Source of the DNA: Larimichthys crocea | Lineage: Eukaryota; Chordata; Actinopteri; Sciaenidae | Length of the DNA stretch: 64,000 nucleotides | Assembly (NCBI RefSeq): GCF_000972845.2 | Contig: NC_040016.1 | Span: 4,236,701-4,300,700, forward strand | Reading direction: 5' to 3' | Part shown: positions 23,761-38,632 of the stretch, piece after piece | How positions within the stretch are numbered: the stretch's first letter is position 1 | Layout of the letters: each line of letters starts with the position of its first letter | Notes under the pieces: generated by a model | Seen by the model: the letters and a program-made list of their open reading frames with translations, nothing else | The model's database searches: none | What the model was told of the DNA's origin: nothing | Made by a program: the position numbers and the translations under genes

Positions 23761-25741
23761 GGCATAACAAGTCTCACACCTTGCCATGCCATATAAACAG
23801 TCATGATTTATGATAGAGAAGATGTGCTGTTCCCACCCTAAGGTTTAACCCCCAGGGGGTTTCTCAGCCCTGCATTTTATGTTCTCCTCTTTCCTCTGCA
23901 GAGCATGGGGCAGGGTGGAGCTTTAGGAAGTGGGGTATATCCTTCCTCTCCACTGAGAACACAAATGAGGAGAGACGCTGGAGGTTTGGATGGCTGGGGC
24001 TCCGAACCAGCAATAGGACTACACATACCACTAGCAACTTACAGTTTATCTGCTCTGTCAGTGGACTCAGCTGTTTACATGCAATATTCATATGAAACAG
24101 TCAGAGGAGGTAAAGTATCATGAAGTCTTTCACTATCACCACTAAAGTAATAAACAGCAGTGCACCTGACAGCTTGGCAGCCCTTAGAGTTTAAATTGCC
24201 TATGAGATTTGTATTGTAAAAGTGACACCTAGAAGAAAATATACTCTTCTGTCATAGCTGCTTCATTGCAGCAATATGTTTAAAAATGTGTTTTAGCTTT
24301 GTAATATTGTAGTTCTCTCTCACGAGATATAGACATCTCAGCCACTGAACCAGTAAGTCGTTTTTCTATGCACTCATAATAGTATTTAGGTCTGTATGAC
24401 ATAATGAAAAGAGTAACATTTTTATTCTTTTTCACTAACTGCACAGACTGAAAGAACAATATGCACAGTATTACTCATGTTGACATATCACATACTTAAT
24501 GAATCATAACATTATTCATGTTTTTCTCTTGACTGATTTGACTGGTGCACTTGACTTTGAATTTTTATGGTGGCTATACAACTGACGCAGCTTCCATAAA
24601 GAGTCATAATTTAATCCATGAATACACTTACAAATTTATCACCACATTAAACAACCATAATGACAATACAACGTTACTGTTTGCTTGTTAGCATCACTGA
24701 GTGGAGACACTTGAGTCTGTTTCAAGCCCTCACACAAATGCATACCGTGACAAGAATAAAAATAAGTGTGATTGGGGCTACAAACACTAGTGGTCAAACC
24801 ATAATACAGATCATACAGATCTTACAGGTTAGCCAATGACGATGAAGGCAAGTGGTAAAATTATCAAAAACTATTCATCATGAACATTGATGTGAAAGGT
24901 GTTGATCAGAGCTTTACCTGACTTTGCAGTTTCCCATGTCTTTTTTATGACTATAACTTAATAGGTTCACTTCATTGCCGCCACTCTCTTCACACCCAAA
25001 GTTGTTTTGAGAAAAATAGATAATAACCTGCTGAGCTCCAAATGGCGGAGGAGAAAATTAGGGTCAAGCTGGAAACATAATGCAGCATCTGCTAAAGAGA
25101 CTAAAGTGAATATTGGACTTAAGACAACTCCAAATGAATGCTTATGTTGCTCCTTGTCAACTGGATGTGTAAATAAGAAACATTGCTAATGCATCATAAA
25201 CTTGTATAAACCTGTCTGGACACCTGACCACTTTTGTTTTAACCCCAGTCCAACTTTGTTATAGCAATGATACTATGTTCTCAGATCTCAGCAATATGAG
25301 GAGTGTGATGTTGTCATGACTAGTAGAAAAAATAAATTATATAAAATATGATATGAAAAATTTGAATTATCCTTTATCCACGAGGAAAATGTCTACACAT
25401 ACGTACGACTCGTGCTTGTTACAGTTTAAGCACTGTTTCGTGACATAACAGTGGATCCCCCAGATGCAGGAAACCTGCCAGCCAGTGTTGTGCTCAGTGT
25501 TCTCCCCAACCCACCATAATGAATTCATTAGAGCGCAACTAAAATGAGGTCTTGATTAAAAACAATTTGGGTGCTTACTTATTTATTAAGGTGGTGGCCA
25601 AGTGGTTTTTATCAGCTCCTGTGGGCCACTCAGTGAAGTAATGGCTGTCACATGACTCAGTACACTGAATGTATAATACACATAGAAACACAGAGACACT
25701 TAAATATATAACATGTTGCACACATCCCCTTTCTCTACAAA

Positions 25742-25779
<38 letters not shown>

Positions 25780-27278
25780 CTCTCTCCCCCCTGCCTGAAG
25801 CCTGAAGTGATGACTCTGATGTATGTCACTGTCTCCCAGCATCACCCTGAGTGATTGCCAGTCCTGACACCCACCTGCTTGTTCCACTAACCCACCCGAA
25901 TGCCCGGGAAATTAAATGCTCCACCGAGGTAATAAAGAGAGTAAATCCTGGTTGTGTTCTCTGCCAACGGCTTTGGTGTTGTGGGGGCAGGTATTACCAT
26001 ATTAAGCCCAGGGCAGACGGGATCACAGCCCAGCACTCTCTCATTACACCTCATCGAGTGGGGATTTACTGCTTTTCCGAAAACAGCTTGCATATAGCAG
26101 TAGTTTAAGCATGTGCTGTGTGTGGGTCGTGTGCCACGAATATTCAGAGTTGTAATTTAAGGAAATAGTTTCATACATTTCATTGTACATTGTTGAATTT
26201 GGTGAAAGTCCTGCTACACCTACACACAGATATGCCTTTTTTTTATATATATGCCTGCCTTTTTACAGCATCAAAGTTCACCTGAATGAATATCTGATTA
26301 AATGAGATGGGATAAAATGATTCTTTCTTCTGTAGAATTTTAGATCTTTGGTTTGGGTATATTGTATAAATTTGTCTATATTACTAATATAAACTAATTT
26401 CCATCACACCACTGTCTGTTGAGTAGTACTATCTAGTGAGGCTATATGAACAGCTTGCACAGTTACTGCAACAAACATGATAAAACCATTCATTTTGAAC
26501 AGATTTTCCCTCCTGATAACAGCTGCAGAGGAACCGATTAATAATGAAGTAGAAAATGAGATTATGCTGAGTCATTAAGTTTATAACTCTCTGTAGAAGT
26601 GGATAATGATTCTTTCAGTGATCATAACTGTTGCTACAAAGTCACCAGAATGCTTGATTATAAATGAAGTCCTTGAAATTTCCCACCGCTGGGGGGAAAA
26701 GTTAGTTTATGAGGTACCAACAGTTGTTTGTCTCTTAAAAAATATTTAAAAAACAAAAAAGTTGGAATGATCAGATAAATGAGTCTACCCTTAAGATAAA
26801 ACAAGAAGACATGCACAATCTGTTCTTATACTCACATTTAAAGGAGTGCAAGTGGCTTTAGTTTGCTTTTTGTCTTTGTCCTGTCATGTGCATTTCATGT
26901 GCAGCCTACCATCACTGCTCTACTAAATGGATTTTCAGCAGTCAGACTGCAAAGGTCTCCTGCCAGGTTTTACACAACTAACCATTTGTGTGCATAGGTA
27001 TGTAGAACAGAATTGGCCATTTTTACACACACAACTGCTTTAATGTCCCTGCAAACACTTGGTAAACAGCCTTGGGTGGGTACTCGGCAGGTTTGCTGCT
27101 CTATCTCGTTGCATTTTACGTGTTCTGTTTTCCTACAGTCGATCAGCTTGGCTGATCCCAGAGTGAAGTAATCTATTGGCACAGCAGGGGACAACTGATT
27201 ATCATTACCATCAAGCTATATTTTGAACAAATGATTTTACCTCAGAAGATAGAAATTCAGTCCTTGCACATTGAATGC

Positions 27279-27614
27279 AGGTCCAGTGTATAGAATTTAG
27301 TTGCATCTAGTGGTGTAATCGCTGCATTGCAATCTCCTCACATCACCCTCACCTTCCTAGTGTAAAGGAGAAACAACCCTTCAGAGGCCCTATTTAGAGT
27401 CAGTATTTAGTTTTTCTGTTCCAGGCTACTGTAGAAACATGATGTTTGAGGACCTGCTCCCTCTATAGATATAAAAGGATCATTTTTACGTAACATAAAC
27501 ATAACTATTCTAATTTTCATGGAAACATGATTATATTTAATTATACATTATTATATTTCATGTCTGCCTTACTCTGAAGATAACGACCCCCAATTTTACA
27601 CACTGTGCCTTTAA
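27279..27614. mobile_element. Non-autonomous TIR element, copy 2
   Basis: The left end AGGTCCAGTGTATAGAATTT and right end AATTTTACACACTGTGCCTTT are imperfect inverted repeats of about 20 bp. The core GGCTACTGTAGAAACATGATG matches copy 1 at 23.6 kb in the same orientation. About 336 bp, no ORF. Target-site duplications are not clear. Confidence 0.65.
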
Positions 27615-30600
27615 AACTGGAACTGTACCATTTTTAAACACATAACTACAGAAAAACGTGAGGCAACAGCAGTCAAAACTGTGAAGGCGCTAAAAAATCT
27701 GTCTGCAAAATTCAGCTAATTGCCTTGGCAACAAACTGGTGCACAGTTCTTTCATTTTAACCACATCTGCACTGCGCTGTTGAACTAAACTTGAAATAGA
27801 ATAGAAACATATTGTAATTCTAACCTCTGCAAACACACTATAGTATTTGTTCATGCAGCTGAGACTTTTTTTTATTTATTTTAAAACCAAACCCACAGGC
27901 AAATATCTGTGAAGTGTTCAGTCACAGTTGTCATGATGAGGATTTAACATATGGGGTGTTGATGGAGGATCAATACAACTCCATCATGGCTAAGCCATCC
28001 CCTCACTGCTAATAAACACACACCATTCACCACTTTATGATGTTCACGGACAACCCAAACCCAACACCCCCTGGAACCCAGAGGCTTAAGCTATAAATAG
28101 AGCGGGGGAAGCTTCTGCTTGATACTCTTGGGATGTGAACACACATTACAGTTGCTCATCTTGTGCTTTTTTTTATCTGCTCCAAAATATCTCCAGTGTT
28201 TGCAGCCTTGCCTTCAGCTATTATCAGCTCCATATCAATTCTTTGAATTCAGTGAGTGTTGAACTAATGCATCCTCTGCTACCATAGAACAACATACTGT
28301 ACATGCCTTGATATGACATTTTGAGAAATCAAATAAGAGCCAATGCCATTTTTTTTCATAATGTGATAATGCAAGGTGTATATCTTTGAGTGCCGACCCT
28401 TGCTGAAATATGGGGACCCTTAAGCTAGTCTTTGATAAGAGCCATATATTTGTCTTGGTTATATTCTTCCCATGGTGATACTGAGGTTAGAAAATTCCAC
28501 CATGTTTTACAGTGAGAGCAATAAAAACATAAATGGGGGTAAAAAGGAAAAGATCATTGTTTATTGTTGCTTTGAAATTTTCATATTGCCTGAAACTGTA
28601 CACAAAGATATCCCTGGAGATTTCCAGGGTGGTTTATATGAAACAACAGAAGTCATCTCAGGTAGGAAGCTAGTCCTGCCTGTGGTTCCAGCCTCGGGTG
28701 GATCACCACAAGATGGGCTTTGTCTCCTGATTCAGAGCCGACAGCCACAAGGACACTGCAGCTTCTCCTATCCTCAGCAACATCCTTTGTGTGTCGAGAG
28801 AAAAAGGTGAGAAACAAAAAAAAAACTGTAGCAATTAACAGAATAAGAGCGGAGCAAAAGAGAAAGTTGCTAATGGGGTTAGAACATAAATCAAACCCAT
28901 GTATTTCTGAAAAGGGGATAAGGCGAGTTGGTATGGGAAAGGGGGGCAACCATCTGTCTCTATGGACAAAGTAGTACTTAACTCCTACATTTAAGCAAAT
29001 GCTCGACTGATCACGCATTAGATCACTAAACAAATGTGCTGAGGTGGGATGTTCCTGAGAAATGCTGGTGGCTGAGGAGGTGTTGGGATTGGGATTTACA
29101 CCCTGTGTGAAAGACTGCTCCTCCCTTCAGCAGTGGAAGATCCAATCAGTAGGATGTCAAGCAGATAGAGCATTGTTATAATACGCTTTAAAACCTCACG
29201 CTGACTTTGATTAGCTCCGGAAATTAGCATAGACTTGCTGTGTATCACATATAATACCTATTATCTGATAAAAATTCAGCTCGCACTGTAATCAGTGCAT
29301 GTCATTTCATCATTTTTGACTTCATCATTTTGGTTCTAGATAAACACAATATCATTCATGCCTTTTGTTTTTAGCCACACTTCCAATATGGCTCTATCGC
29401 AGTTTCACTCTGCCCATCTGTTGGTCCAGGTTGAATTACCTCAACGATTTTTGGTAAGACGTTCACGGATCCCAGATAAATTATAATTATTGTGGTATTA
29501 ACTTTTCATCTAGTGTGACCATCATACGAATATACACAGGATCAAGACCAAAAATGTGCAAAACATCAGCCTTGTGTATTTAGTGGTAATCAGCAATTGT
29601 TAGCATGCTTTTACTCTAAACTAAGATGGTAACCATGGTAAAAAAAATTATATCTGCTTAGTATATGTATGACATCGTCATCGTCATTGAGCATGCTGAC
29701 GTTGTGATGTGTGCAGCCTCACAGAGCCTCTAAGTCATTACAATTCCTTAGTCCTCTCACCACCTTATGTAATTGAAAGCAATATTATAAATATATTTTC
29801 AATATCATGCCAGAGAAAAATCATAGTTTTACTCTATGCAGCCTAACAATGACCCCTCAGGATCGATTAATATGAAATAGAGCGAGCCGCTTCACAATTT
29901 CCATAGCCCAATTATGGAGATGGATGCTAGAAATATCCGCTACAGGTCTCTCACATGTAAAATTGTGATACTGGCTAATTACATTTGCTGACAAAGTGTA
30001 AACTAAATGTTGGTATGATGTATTGTAGCCTGCCAAATCCCCCCACCTCCAACCCCATGCATCAGTGTGATTAAATAGCTTTAGAGGTATCAACAACATT
30101 CACCAATCGGTTGTCTGCCAGAAGTGAATGTCAATGACATTATGTCTATTTATGTGTTTTGATTAATTGTTTGGAATTGCCTTTTTGGTGCACATCTCCC
30201 TGCCGCTTAGAGTAGTAGCTGTTGGCAGTCATTACCATAATCAGGTTAGTGTTTGGCTCTGCCCTTGTAGTGGATCTATCCCATTATAATTCCACACAGT
30301 ATAACGGATGCACATCAGAGATGAGATTGTGACAGCCTTGTCCTCTGCAGGTTAGGACACTGGTCACAGCTGCACAAAACAAAATCTGTTTTATAAATGT
30401 GCTTTAATCTCATTAAATTTGAAAACATGCACCACACTGATTAAACTTTCTGTTTATGTGAACCCTTTAGCCTGAAGTTGCTGTAGCGTATAGCCTACAA
30501 GTGCAGATGTGTCTTATAATTTACATTGTGCTCTGCTGACAGTCTCTGCAGGGAGCTCAGTGGCTCTGCTGTTAGCTTGCTGCCATCTATCTGACTGAGA

Positions 30601-30842
30601 CATCTCCTGTTCCATCTCAGCGGCCACCTAAAGCTTCATTTCCCTGCCTGTCATCATCCGCTCCACCACTGTCTGCCGCAAGGACGCATGGATTGATAAA
30701 AGCCACTCTGCCACATATTACATCTCATTTCACTGACACTAGTTGTGCACCTACGCTGTAAGACCCAAACAGACCTCACCCCTTGACCTCACCTTATGAG
30801 AGTAATGAAAAGTGCAGCTGTGGATTAATGTAGACCACCTGC

Positions 30843-30844
<2 letters not shown>

Positions 30845-30879
<35 letters not shown>
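30845..30879. repeat. (CA)n microsatellite
   Basis: About 17 uninterrupted CA units in the intergenic region, flanked by unique sequence. Confidence 0.95.
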
Positions 30880-30880
<1 letters not shown>

Positions 30881-33800
30881 TCACACCTCCCAAAGGCAGG
30901 AGGGGAAATATGCTGAAAGGTGTTGTTGCTAAAGGGAGCAGGGGTTTGTTTAGCACAATAAGCATGTGTCCATCCTGAAGAGAGCAGGAATCCAATAGTG
31001 AGGTTTGCCCCAAGGATGATATCTCCTGTTTTATTGCCTGTTTATGTCTGTGTTAGCACAAACTTTGTAATGGAGCTCATAAAATGTGCATACTGCTTGA
31101 AGGTACAGGTTTTTGTCACAGTGGGGACCTTTTGCTGCTACAACGGAAAGAGCACTGGTGCTTGTACTTTCTGAATGTTATTTTTTATCTCTTTCATCTT
31201 CATATATTCTACAACACAAGTGACAAAACCGAATAGTTTTTGACGGTGAGGCTTTCATAGCTACATTTTTAAATGATACAATAAAAACATTCAAACCATT
31301 CTGCCCTGCAACATTGACATCCTAACAACTTACCCCAAGATTAAATCAGTTTAGCGTGGGATGCCGTCTACGGATACGAAGAGAGCTGGGGAGGCTATAA
31401 TGATGATAATGACAGCTGTGTTTCATGATGGTCTGCCCTCTCACTCAGTTCATTGACAGCAGTGCCATTTGAATTCATCTCGTTTATCCAATCAGCCACA
31501 TTTCATTAGCTTGGTCTGAATTGTTGCTTCTATTGCAACATGTATTTCTCAATAACAGTCAGATATATTTTGCCACGATTCAATACTATGAGTTGAATTT
31601 GGCTTCACTACGGGAGAACCAAACTCAATTGAATAAAACATGACAAAAATGAATGTTACAAATGATTTTGTCTGATGGTCCAGCTATGACCTCAGTTGTG
31701 CTTCATCTCCAGGTACCACGTAACCTCATTAGAGAGAAATTGAAAAAAGAAAACACAAAATATATAATTTGTCATAACACACACACACACATACATAAAA
31801 TATAAATAAAAAAAATCAACCTTTACACATGCGACACTTAAAAAGACACTTTCTACATCAGTATATCTTTATTACCTACTTAAGCTTAAAGTGGCTCCAT
31901 CACCTGACATTTAAATCTCGGTTATTGCACTGGCGCCACGGAGCTGAATTCATAAACCAATACGACACAGCAGAGCCAAGACCCCGCTCAAGAAAACAAG
32001 TGCGGGCATTACAGACAATGGACACTGGGTCAATGAGGGGTGAGGAGAGAAAGTGAGTCCCATGAGACGGAGCAAGAGGGATTTTCACTGCACCAAATAA
32101 TGACAACTCAGGCAATATCACCCTGCCAATGTATTGCGACAACAGTAATGATTGTTTGTGGTCCATTGTATCAAAGATGACCCTTTTGACCTCTAGGTTG
32201 CCATGGAAACACATCGCCCTTATAGGAGTGATAGCTGCCTATTGATATTAGCTGACACAGTCTTCAATGACACCATCACTTGGGGCAGATATTACGTATA
32301 GATAATGTAATTATAAGTGTCCTCTCCCTCTTGTGTTTCCCACTGAAAGACAGATGAGCACACACGCTGAAGGTCTCCACAGGTCAACGTCTTTTCCATT
32401 GTCACCAGTTTAACCACACCACCACACCGCAGCAATGTTGTGACCTATGCACTATTGTCATGATAAATCGCATGATCAAATATACATGCTGAAGCATATT
32501 CCACACTTTGGTGATTTTGCAGCTTCCATAAATGAAAACTGACCGCGCTGTTTGTGCTGATGTTGGTGGAAAAACCCTCCAGTTTGTACATGAAGCATCC
32601 TCCCCCCGCCCACCGCCACACCCTTCATCCCCTGAGGCTCACTGTGCTTGAGAATACACAAGAGCCCAGCTGAAACCACCTCAGCAAAATATCTGACCAG
32701 AGACAGGACAGCTGGACCACACTCATGTCCCTTGAGTGTGTTTCACTGTGTATGTGTGTGAGACAGAGATAAATAAGAAATGAAAAAAGGGAAACAAAGC
32801 AGCACTGTTTCTGAGAATGAAAGGAAAAGAGAGACAAGTAATGGCAAGAAATAGATCTCTAGTCTTCAAATATATTTGGGATGTATAAACCTCTATATCC
32901 TGTCATAACAGTCTCCTATAAGGTCACCTTGTTTTCACGTAACGGACATCAATGCCCAGAGGAAAATTCAAAATGACTAACTGGAACGACATACATTCAC
33001 AAAGGACACAGTAACAGTAAAGTGAAGTTAAAGATGTGAGGACCTGAAATCTATTCTGAGTCACGCTGTTGCACATGTTTCTTCGTTACCATCAATGTAG
33101 AGATTGTATTTTATTTCAAGTAGATCCCACTTACACTGTCCTGATGCTGAAAATACTGAAAATGTGTATTAATCCACAGCTGAAAGTAGTTCCAGACAAA
33201 TGTATTATTAATTCTGTTTGGGTAACATTTGCTAAATACTTCAGTACTTCAGGAATTTATTTAGAATCAAAATATATATATATTTTTTGAAGTCTCCCAA
33301 AGAACAAATGGATTTTGTGGAGTGCCACAGAAAGGGTAGGTAATCAGAGAGAACTAACCAAAAAAAAGTAAACAAAAACAGCACAATAATTGTTGTAAGT
33401 GCCAGAATTAAAAAACACAAATAAATGTTTTAGATTTGATTTTAAGATAGACAAAACTTACAATTTTACTGTCACTATTCCAGTACATGATATGAACAGT
33501 GTCTCATCTGAGTGCGAAATATACATGACCATTGAGTCACATTATTGCAAAGACCAAAAACCTAATTTCATTTTAATTTAGATCTTTCATTTCCTGTCTG
33601 TCAGGGACCCATCTTGATTAGTAAGGCCTTAATTATTACCAAACATAAGACTGATGGAGACACAAAAGGGGATGTTAGCTGCTAGCTGTTGATATTGTTC
33701 TATCAGACAGCTCGAAGGGAGGAAGTCCTCTGTCTGAGCTGCCAGGCCTCGCTGTTTTTTGGGCAGTGGTGGTGGTGGTGGTGGTGGGGGGGTCCTGGGG

Positions 33801-35508
33801 ATAAGAGACCGCCCTGTTATCTTTGTGTAAAAGGTCACATAGGTCTGGCGGAAGAAGCAAAAGCAACAACCATCTGTGTTTTCCGCAGACTCTGGTGCAG
33901 CTATCTAGACCATGGAGAGTCTGGCTGAGTGAACACACACACACATGCACACAGACATCACATCGCTCACTCATATCTGTGCACTCGGGCCGTGTGATGA
34001 AAGATGCATTGTCAGGAAAAGTTGGAAAACCCCCAGATATGTTTTCCTTCTTGCGACATGTGCGTAGGAGTATCATTGTTTTTGTAACATACACAATTTA
34101 TGCAGATGGTATTCCTCAAAATGCATAATACTGATTTATCAGAGGTTTGACTTATGGCCGGTGGTATTGTGCAGAATGTTTTTTTTCATTCATGTGACAA
34201 ACCTTCAAACCTTCACGATATTTCATTATGCAACTCTGACATATCACAAAGAATGAATTGGTTTGCGCTGCTGATTTATGGCTTGTGTATTAGTGTAAAT
34301 TACAGCGTTTCTTCTGTTGCATGTTGTTACATAAATCATAAAGTTACACCTACAGCTAGACTTGAGTTAGACCTCCTAAACGCTCTGTTTAAGGAGTATC
34401 TGCATCCTCTGGTGAAGGTGAAAACACTCACAGAAAGAGTCGATTTGGGCCCTGGGGCTTTTCTTCGTTATCCTATTGTTTTCCCTCTAGACCCTTTAGG
34501 GCCATACACAATCAGAACAGCAATAGTGGATAGCACACACGCTTGTTTTGTGTACACGCATATGTAGGCATGACCAGCACACACCTGCATAAACACACAT
34601 AACACACAATCTCATACAGAGAATTCATGTTATATTGCCACATGGGTCCTTACTGTTCAAGGCCATTAAAATGATAAACAAAAACATACTGCAGAGATTG
34701 AAGAAATATATAATGCAGCAGAAACCTACAGAGACACAGACCACACGAACTCTCTCACAATGAAAGGCCTCAACAGTGTTCGTTAATCAGTGACGCCAAG
34801 AGCCAGTGTATAAATGTTTTGACTTTGCTATTGTGCTTTATTTGCAGAGGACATAAATGCTTCTTTTTTTTTATAGGGCTCCTTGAGAATTTTATTTTGG
34901 ACCAGTAAATCACTGTTTTTACAGTGCAGCTTGGAGGATTGTCTCTGCAGCAATAGAGAAAAAGAATAACAAATTCATCTGTTATCAGAGCCTGACCTAC
35001 TCTCTTGGCCTCAGGCTAATTAACGGCAATGTGACAGCTATTGTGCTGTAGCTGTGGCCTTCTGAGCTAAGCCTGCACAGCAATAATACTTTGTTTTTTG
35101 TTAATCGAGCAGGGCTGCCACTTTGTCTTAAAGTAGGCTAGACTTACCACAAACAACACCTCTGAAATTACAAGTGAACGTAAACTAATGAGCCACCAAG
35201 ACACAGCTCAATCATTATTTGGAGTGATTTGTAAAAAAAAACAAAAAAAGTGCTTACACGTGGAAAAAGTCCACATTGTGATGACTACAGCACTACAGTA
35301 ACAATAACATACCTGCAACATCTTTGACTGTAATATAATGTGTTTTTGTTATTCAAATGACAACAGTGATACGGGCCAGTTTCATTGATTTGCTGTGGAG
35401 TTCTGAAAGCCCTGTGGGGAATTAAACCTGTATTCGCTGCTTTTTGATGAAGTGCTGACTTCTGTGGTCCACCTGTTTACTGCAAAGCTCTGCTGTGTGT
35501 GCTTGTAT

Positions 35509-35557
35509 GTGTGTGTGTGTGTGTGTGCGCGTGCGTGTGTATGTGTGTGTGTGTGTA
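35509..35557. repeat. (GT)n microsatellite, interrupted
   Basis: GT units with GC and AT interruptions over about 49 bp in the intergenic region. Confidence 0.9.
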
Positions 35558-38443
35558 TCACAGGGGGTTGGTGTTGAGGGGGAGTCCTGGTTTCATATTG
35601 TTGGGAGAGTGGTGTATACCCTGCTGACAACAGGGTTTTCTTATTTCACTCAGGTTACACAAAACTATTTTTATGCAGAAAGACACCTGAGTTTCTTGTG
35701 CACCAGCGATTTATGCGGCCCTGTTTAATAATGCATTGTCTATCTTGTCACAGTTCTTTGTCAAAAACAACAGAACTCCATTAATCCTAAAATAATTCCT
35801 GCACTCTTCAGTTTTCTAAAGTCTTTTGTCTTGTTATATATGTTTCCTCTGCTCTGAAGCAGCTTAATCAGACTCTAAAGCTGTGGTCCTTACTGGTTGT
35901 GCTCGGCTGGGAATCAATAAAACATGTCAATAGTGATTCGATCCATTACAACGCTTTGCCATCCAATTACAAAGGTCACTTTAAAGAGTGAAAGACCTAA
36001 GCCTGATTGTACTTGATTATCACATAAATCAATACCTGAACTTCACACACTACAGTTAGTTTACATAACGCCATGATTAGGTTCTTTTCTCGAAAATGAA
36101 GTCCATTGACATGCATTAAAGAACACACTGTGCCATAATGGGGCAAAATGTGGTTTCCAGTAATCAGCTGCATTAAAGTGTGATGTCATGTAGCTGTGGT
36201 CTCAGAGGAAAATAAAAACACTCAGCACAAAGCACATCAATTCAGTCCCGTGTCCATTTGCTGGCAAAGCAGGTGTTATGGATTGTCTCAGCTCTGGGAA
36301 CAAGTCGCTGACCCCTTTCCCTGATCCCTTTCCTGTTTGGCGTTGTGTGTGCAGTTGAGGTGAGGGGAGATAGAGTCGGTTTGTTCCCTGCTACTACGGC
36401 ATGTTTTTCCTAATATCTCCATTCCCCTTTTCTCTTCCAGTCAAGTCATGTTCCAGGTGGGGTGACAGAGCACAGCACGCATGCTACAGGCGGTCCAGGA
36501 AATTTGTGTCCTCTGTCCAAAAACATGTTTTGACCGTCTGTGCCACATCTGGGGGGATATTTACTACTAAAGCCATTCTTTTCTGCAGCCATATGACACA
36601 ATACTCTTGACAGGTTCTATTTGCACACCCTGCAAAAGCAAAACATATTTTGAACAAGTGAATCGAAAAAAAAGGTCATGTGTAGCAATTGTGAGCAGAA
36701 TACTCTTGAGAGGCAATTTGGCACTGCCAAAGACCAAAGTGGAGCTATCTTTAGTCATCCAATTCAAAAACAAAAGGTTACTTTATGGCAGCTATAAATG
36801 TGCTACGACTGACACATTAAAAATTGTGTTGGCTTCAGCACTCCATAATGGTTATTACAGTATCACATTGAAACAAGGGGAAGCAAAACAACAGAGTCAC
36901 TGAGATTTAATTGTTTTCTTGGTGTTGTAGCGTATTGCAAAATACATTACTCAGCATCCTATTGACACAAATAAACAACTTAATTACTGCAGCAAACACA
37001 ATGGTCACATCTTCAACAGAAATTATTTCATATTTAATATCTTCTGTCCTCTTCAGTGACCTGCTTAATAATTTAGAAATTGTATAATTACACACACCAA
37101 AATATGCATTGTTTAATGAGATGACCCTCATGCAAGTGCAAAGATAACATGAGGTGATTATGACATGAACACTCTGTAACCACCTTTTTGACAAAGCTTT
37201 GCACCTGCAGCAGAGCTTAATTCTCCTGCACCAAACCATCTGGAATGGGATTTTTCTCTGTTTATAATATATGGGTCTGTATGCCGCTGCAGCAGTCAGG
37301 ACCAGAGCCCTGCGGTGATACAGCACTGCTAATTCTTTTATTGTTCTTCTCTGCTCTATCACTATCCACTTCAACTCTGCAGTAAAAATCCCAGAAGTAT
37401 ACTACATTGTTTGACCTTCAGTGTGGGGGTGTTAAACCAGCACCGGGAGCTGTCAAATCAAAGACCCCAAGTGGGCGACAATCCCAGCCTCCCTCTGTGT
37501 TGCACAAGGTGCCTCTGTCCTTGAAAACCCACTACGGGGTCCCACATTGAATCTGGTCAAAGTTTGTCTGTTCCTCGAACCATCAGGCTCTGCACAGCAC
37601 CACTCAATCAGCTCTGTTAGAGGTTAACATAAGGGGTTAACATCGCCAACCTTTCCCATCTGTTGCTAAGGAAGTGTTGCCTGTTGTGCAGGAAACAGGG
37701 AGAGCAGTTTCCTGTTATGAAGAGAGGTTTTTAAAGGCTTGCATTCATTCAATCATGCAACAGATGCCGGGCCAGGAAGCCTGGCCAATAGCAAAAGCTT
37801 TGGTGTCCTGGAGAAACTATTTGGAAACTGCTTTTAGGAACCTTTCTATGCACTGGTGTGGTTCAGGAAATAAACATATGAGCAAAACATTCTGGAAAAA
37901 ACATCTATGCTTGATCTGTATCTGATAGGCCTGTAATCCTCTCCATACATGATGTTCCAGGCATTCCAAGCATGAAAAGCTCATCTTAATTTTCACTCAA
38001 GGGAGATGTGCCATGCACCAAAACATGGACAAATGTGATTTGAAAAAATAAAACTCTCTATGTAGATTTCAAGCTGTCCATCAGCACAATGAAACATTGG
38101 ATTCTAGCAGAAGTCTCCTTTCTGCCTCTGGAATATGGCATCGTTTCACACATCTGTGGAGCAGTGTACTGACACAAAACATGACCAGATGTGAATATAA
38201 AACTTGTGCTCTGTGTGCAAAAAAAAACAAACATCCGTAGTAACTGAGATATCATGATGTGCAATGCAAAACTGAAACAAATACAGAGTGGGTTTAGTCC
38301 GCGCCGTGCTGTAGTCCTGCCTCAGGAAGCGCCAAGCAGCACCTCCCGTTTCCACACAAGAGCGCACCAGTTTACTGTAGCATCAGCACTGGAGATGCAC
38401 GCCGGTTGAGAGCTCAGCTGCGACTCTGCGCACACAGGCGTCT

Positions 38444-38632
38444 TCTATAAGTAGACTCTCACTGGAGAGTAAAGAACAAGACAGCATGCTCTTCAACTCT
38501 CTCTTTACCACTTGATTTTCCCGCAATGTGTTTGTATTTGGATTAAGTTTCCACGTCATTTCGAGGGACGCGGACAGTGTGGGGGGAAACATGAGGAATA
38601 CTGTCGGTTCCCGTGGATGATGATGTCCCACA
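38444..38632 (+). promoter_or_regulatory. fgd5: Putative fgd5 core promoter and 5' UTR
   Basis: A TATA-like CTATAAGTAG at 38445-38454 lies about 180 bp upstream of the proposed first ATG (38633) on the plus strand, with locally raised GC content around 38300-38430. The distance would leave a 5' UTR of about 150 nt. The assignment depends on the proposed short first exon being correct. Confidence 0.35.

Larger units (their letters stand above)
18761..38430. other. About 20-kb gene-free intergenic region
   Basis: No ORF here has recognisable homology, length or splice context. Contents seen: microsatellites (GT)11 at 19759-19780, (TC)n at 25745-25778, (CA)n at 30845-30879, (GGT)n at 33766-33787, (GT)n at 35509-35557; two copies of one TIR element family (about 23446-23760 and 27279-27614); the rest is unique AT-rich sequence. 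It separates the 3' to 5' head of uba3 from the fgd5 start and is a natural place for fgd5 enhancers, but I can point to no specific one. Confidence 0.7.

Noticed and set aside
28472..29033. Overlapping ORFs of 112 and 126 codons on both strands
   Set aside because: No homology recognised and no splice or promoter context; typical chance ORFs in intergenic DNA.
33675..34094. Proline/threonine-rich minus-strand ORF
   Set aside because: Its composition comes from the (GGT)n microsatellite at 33766-33787.
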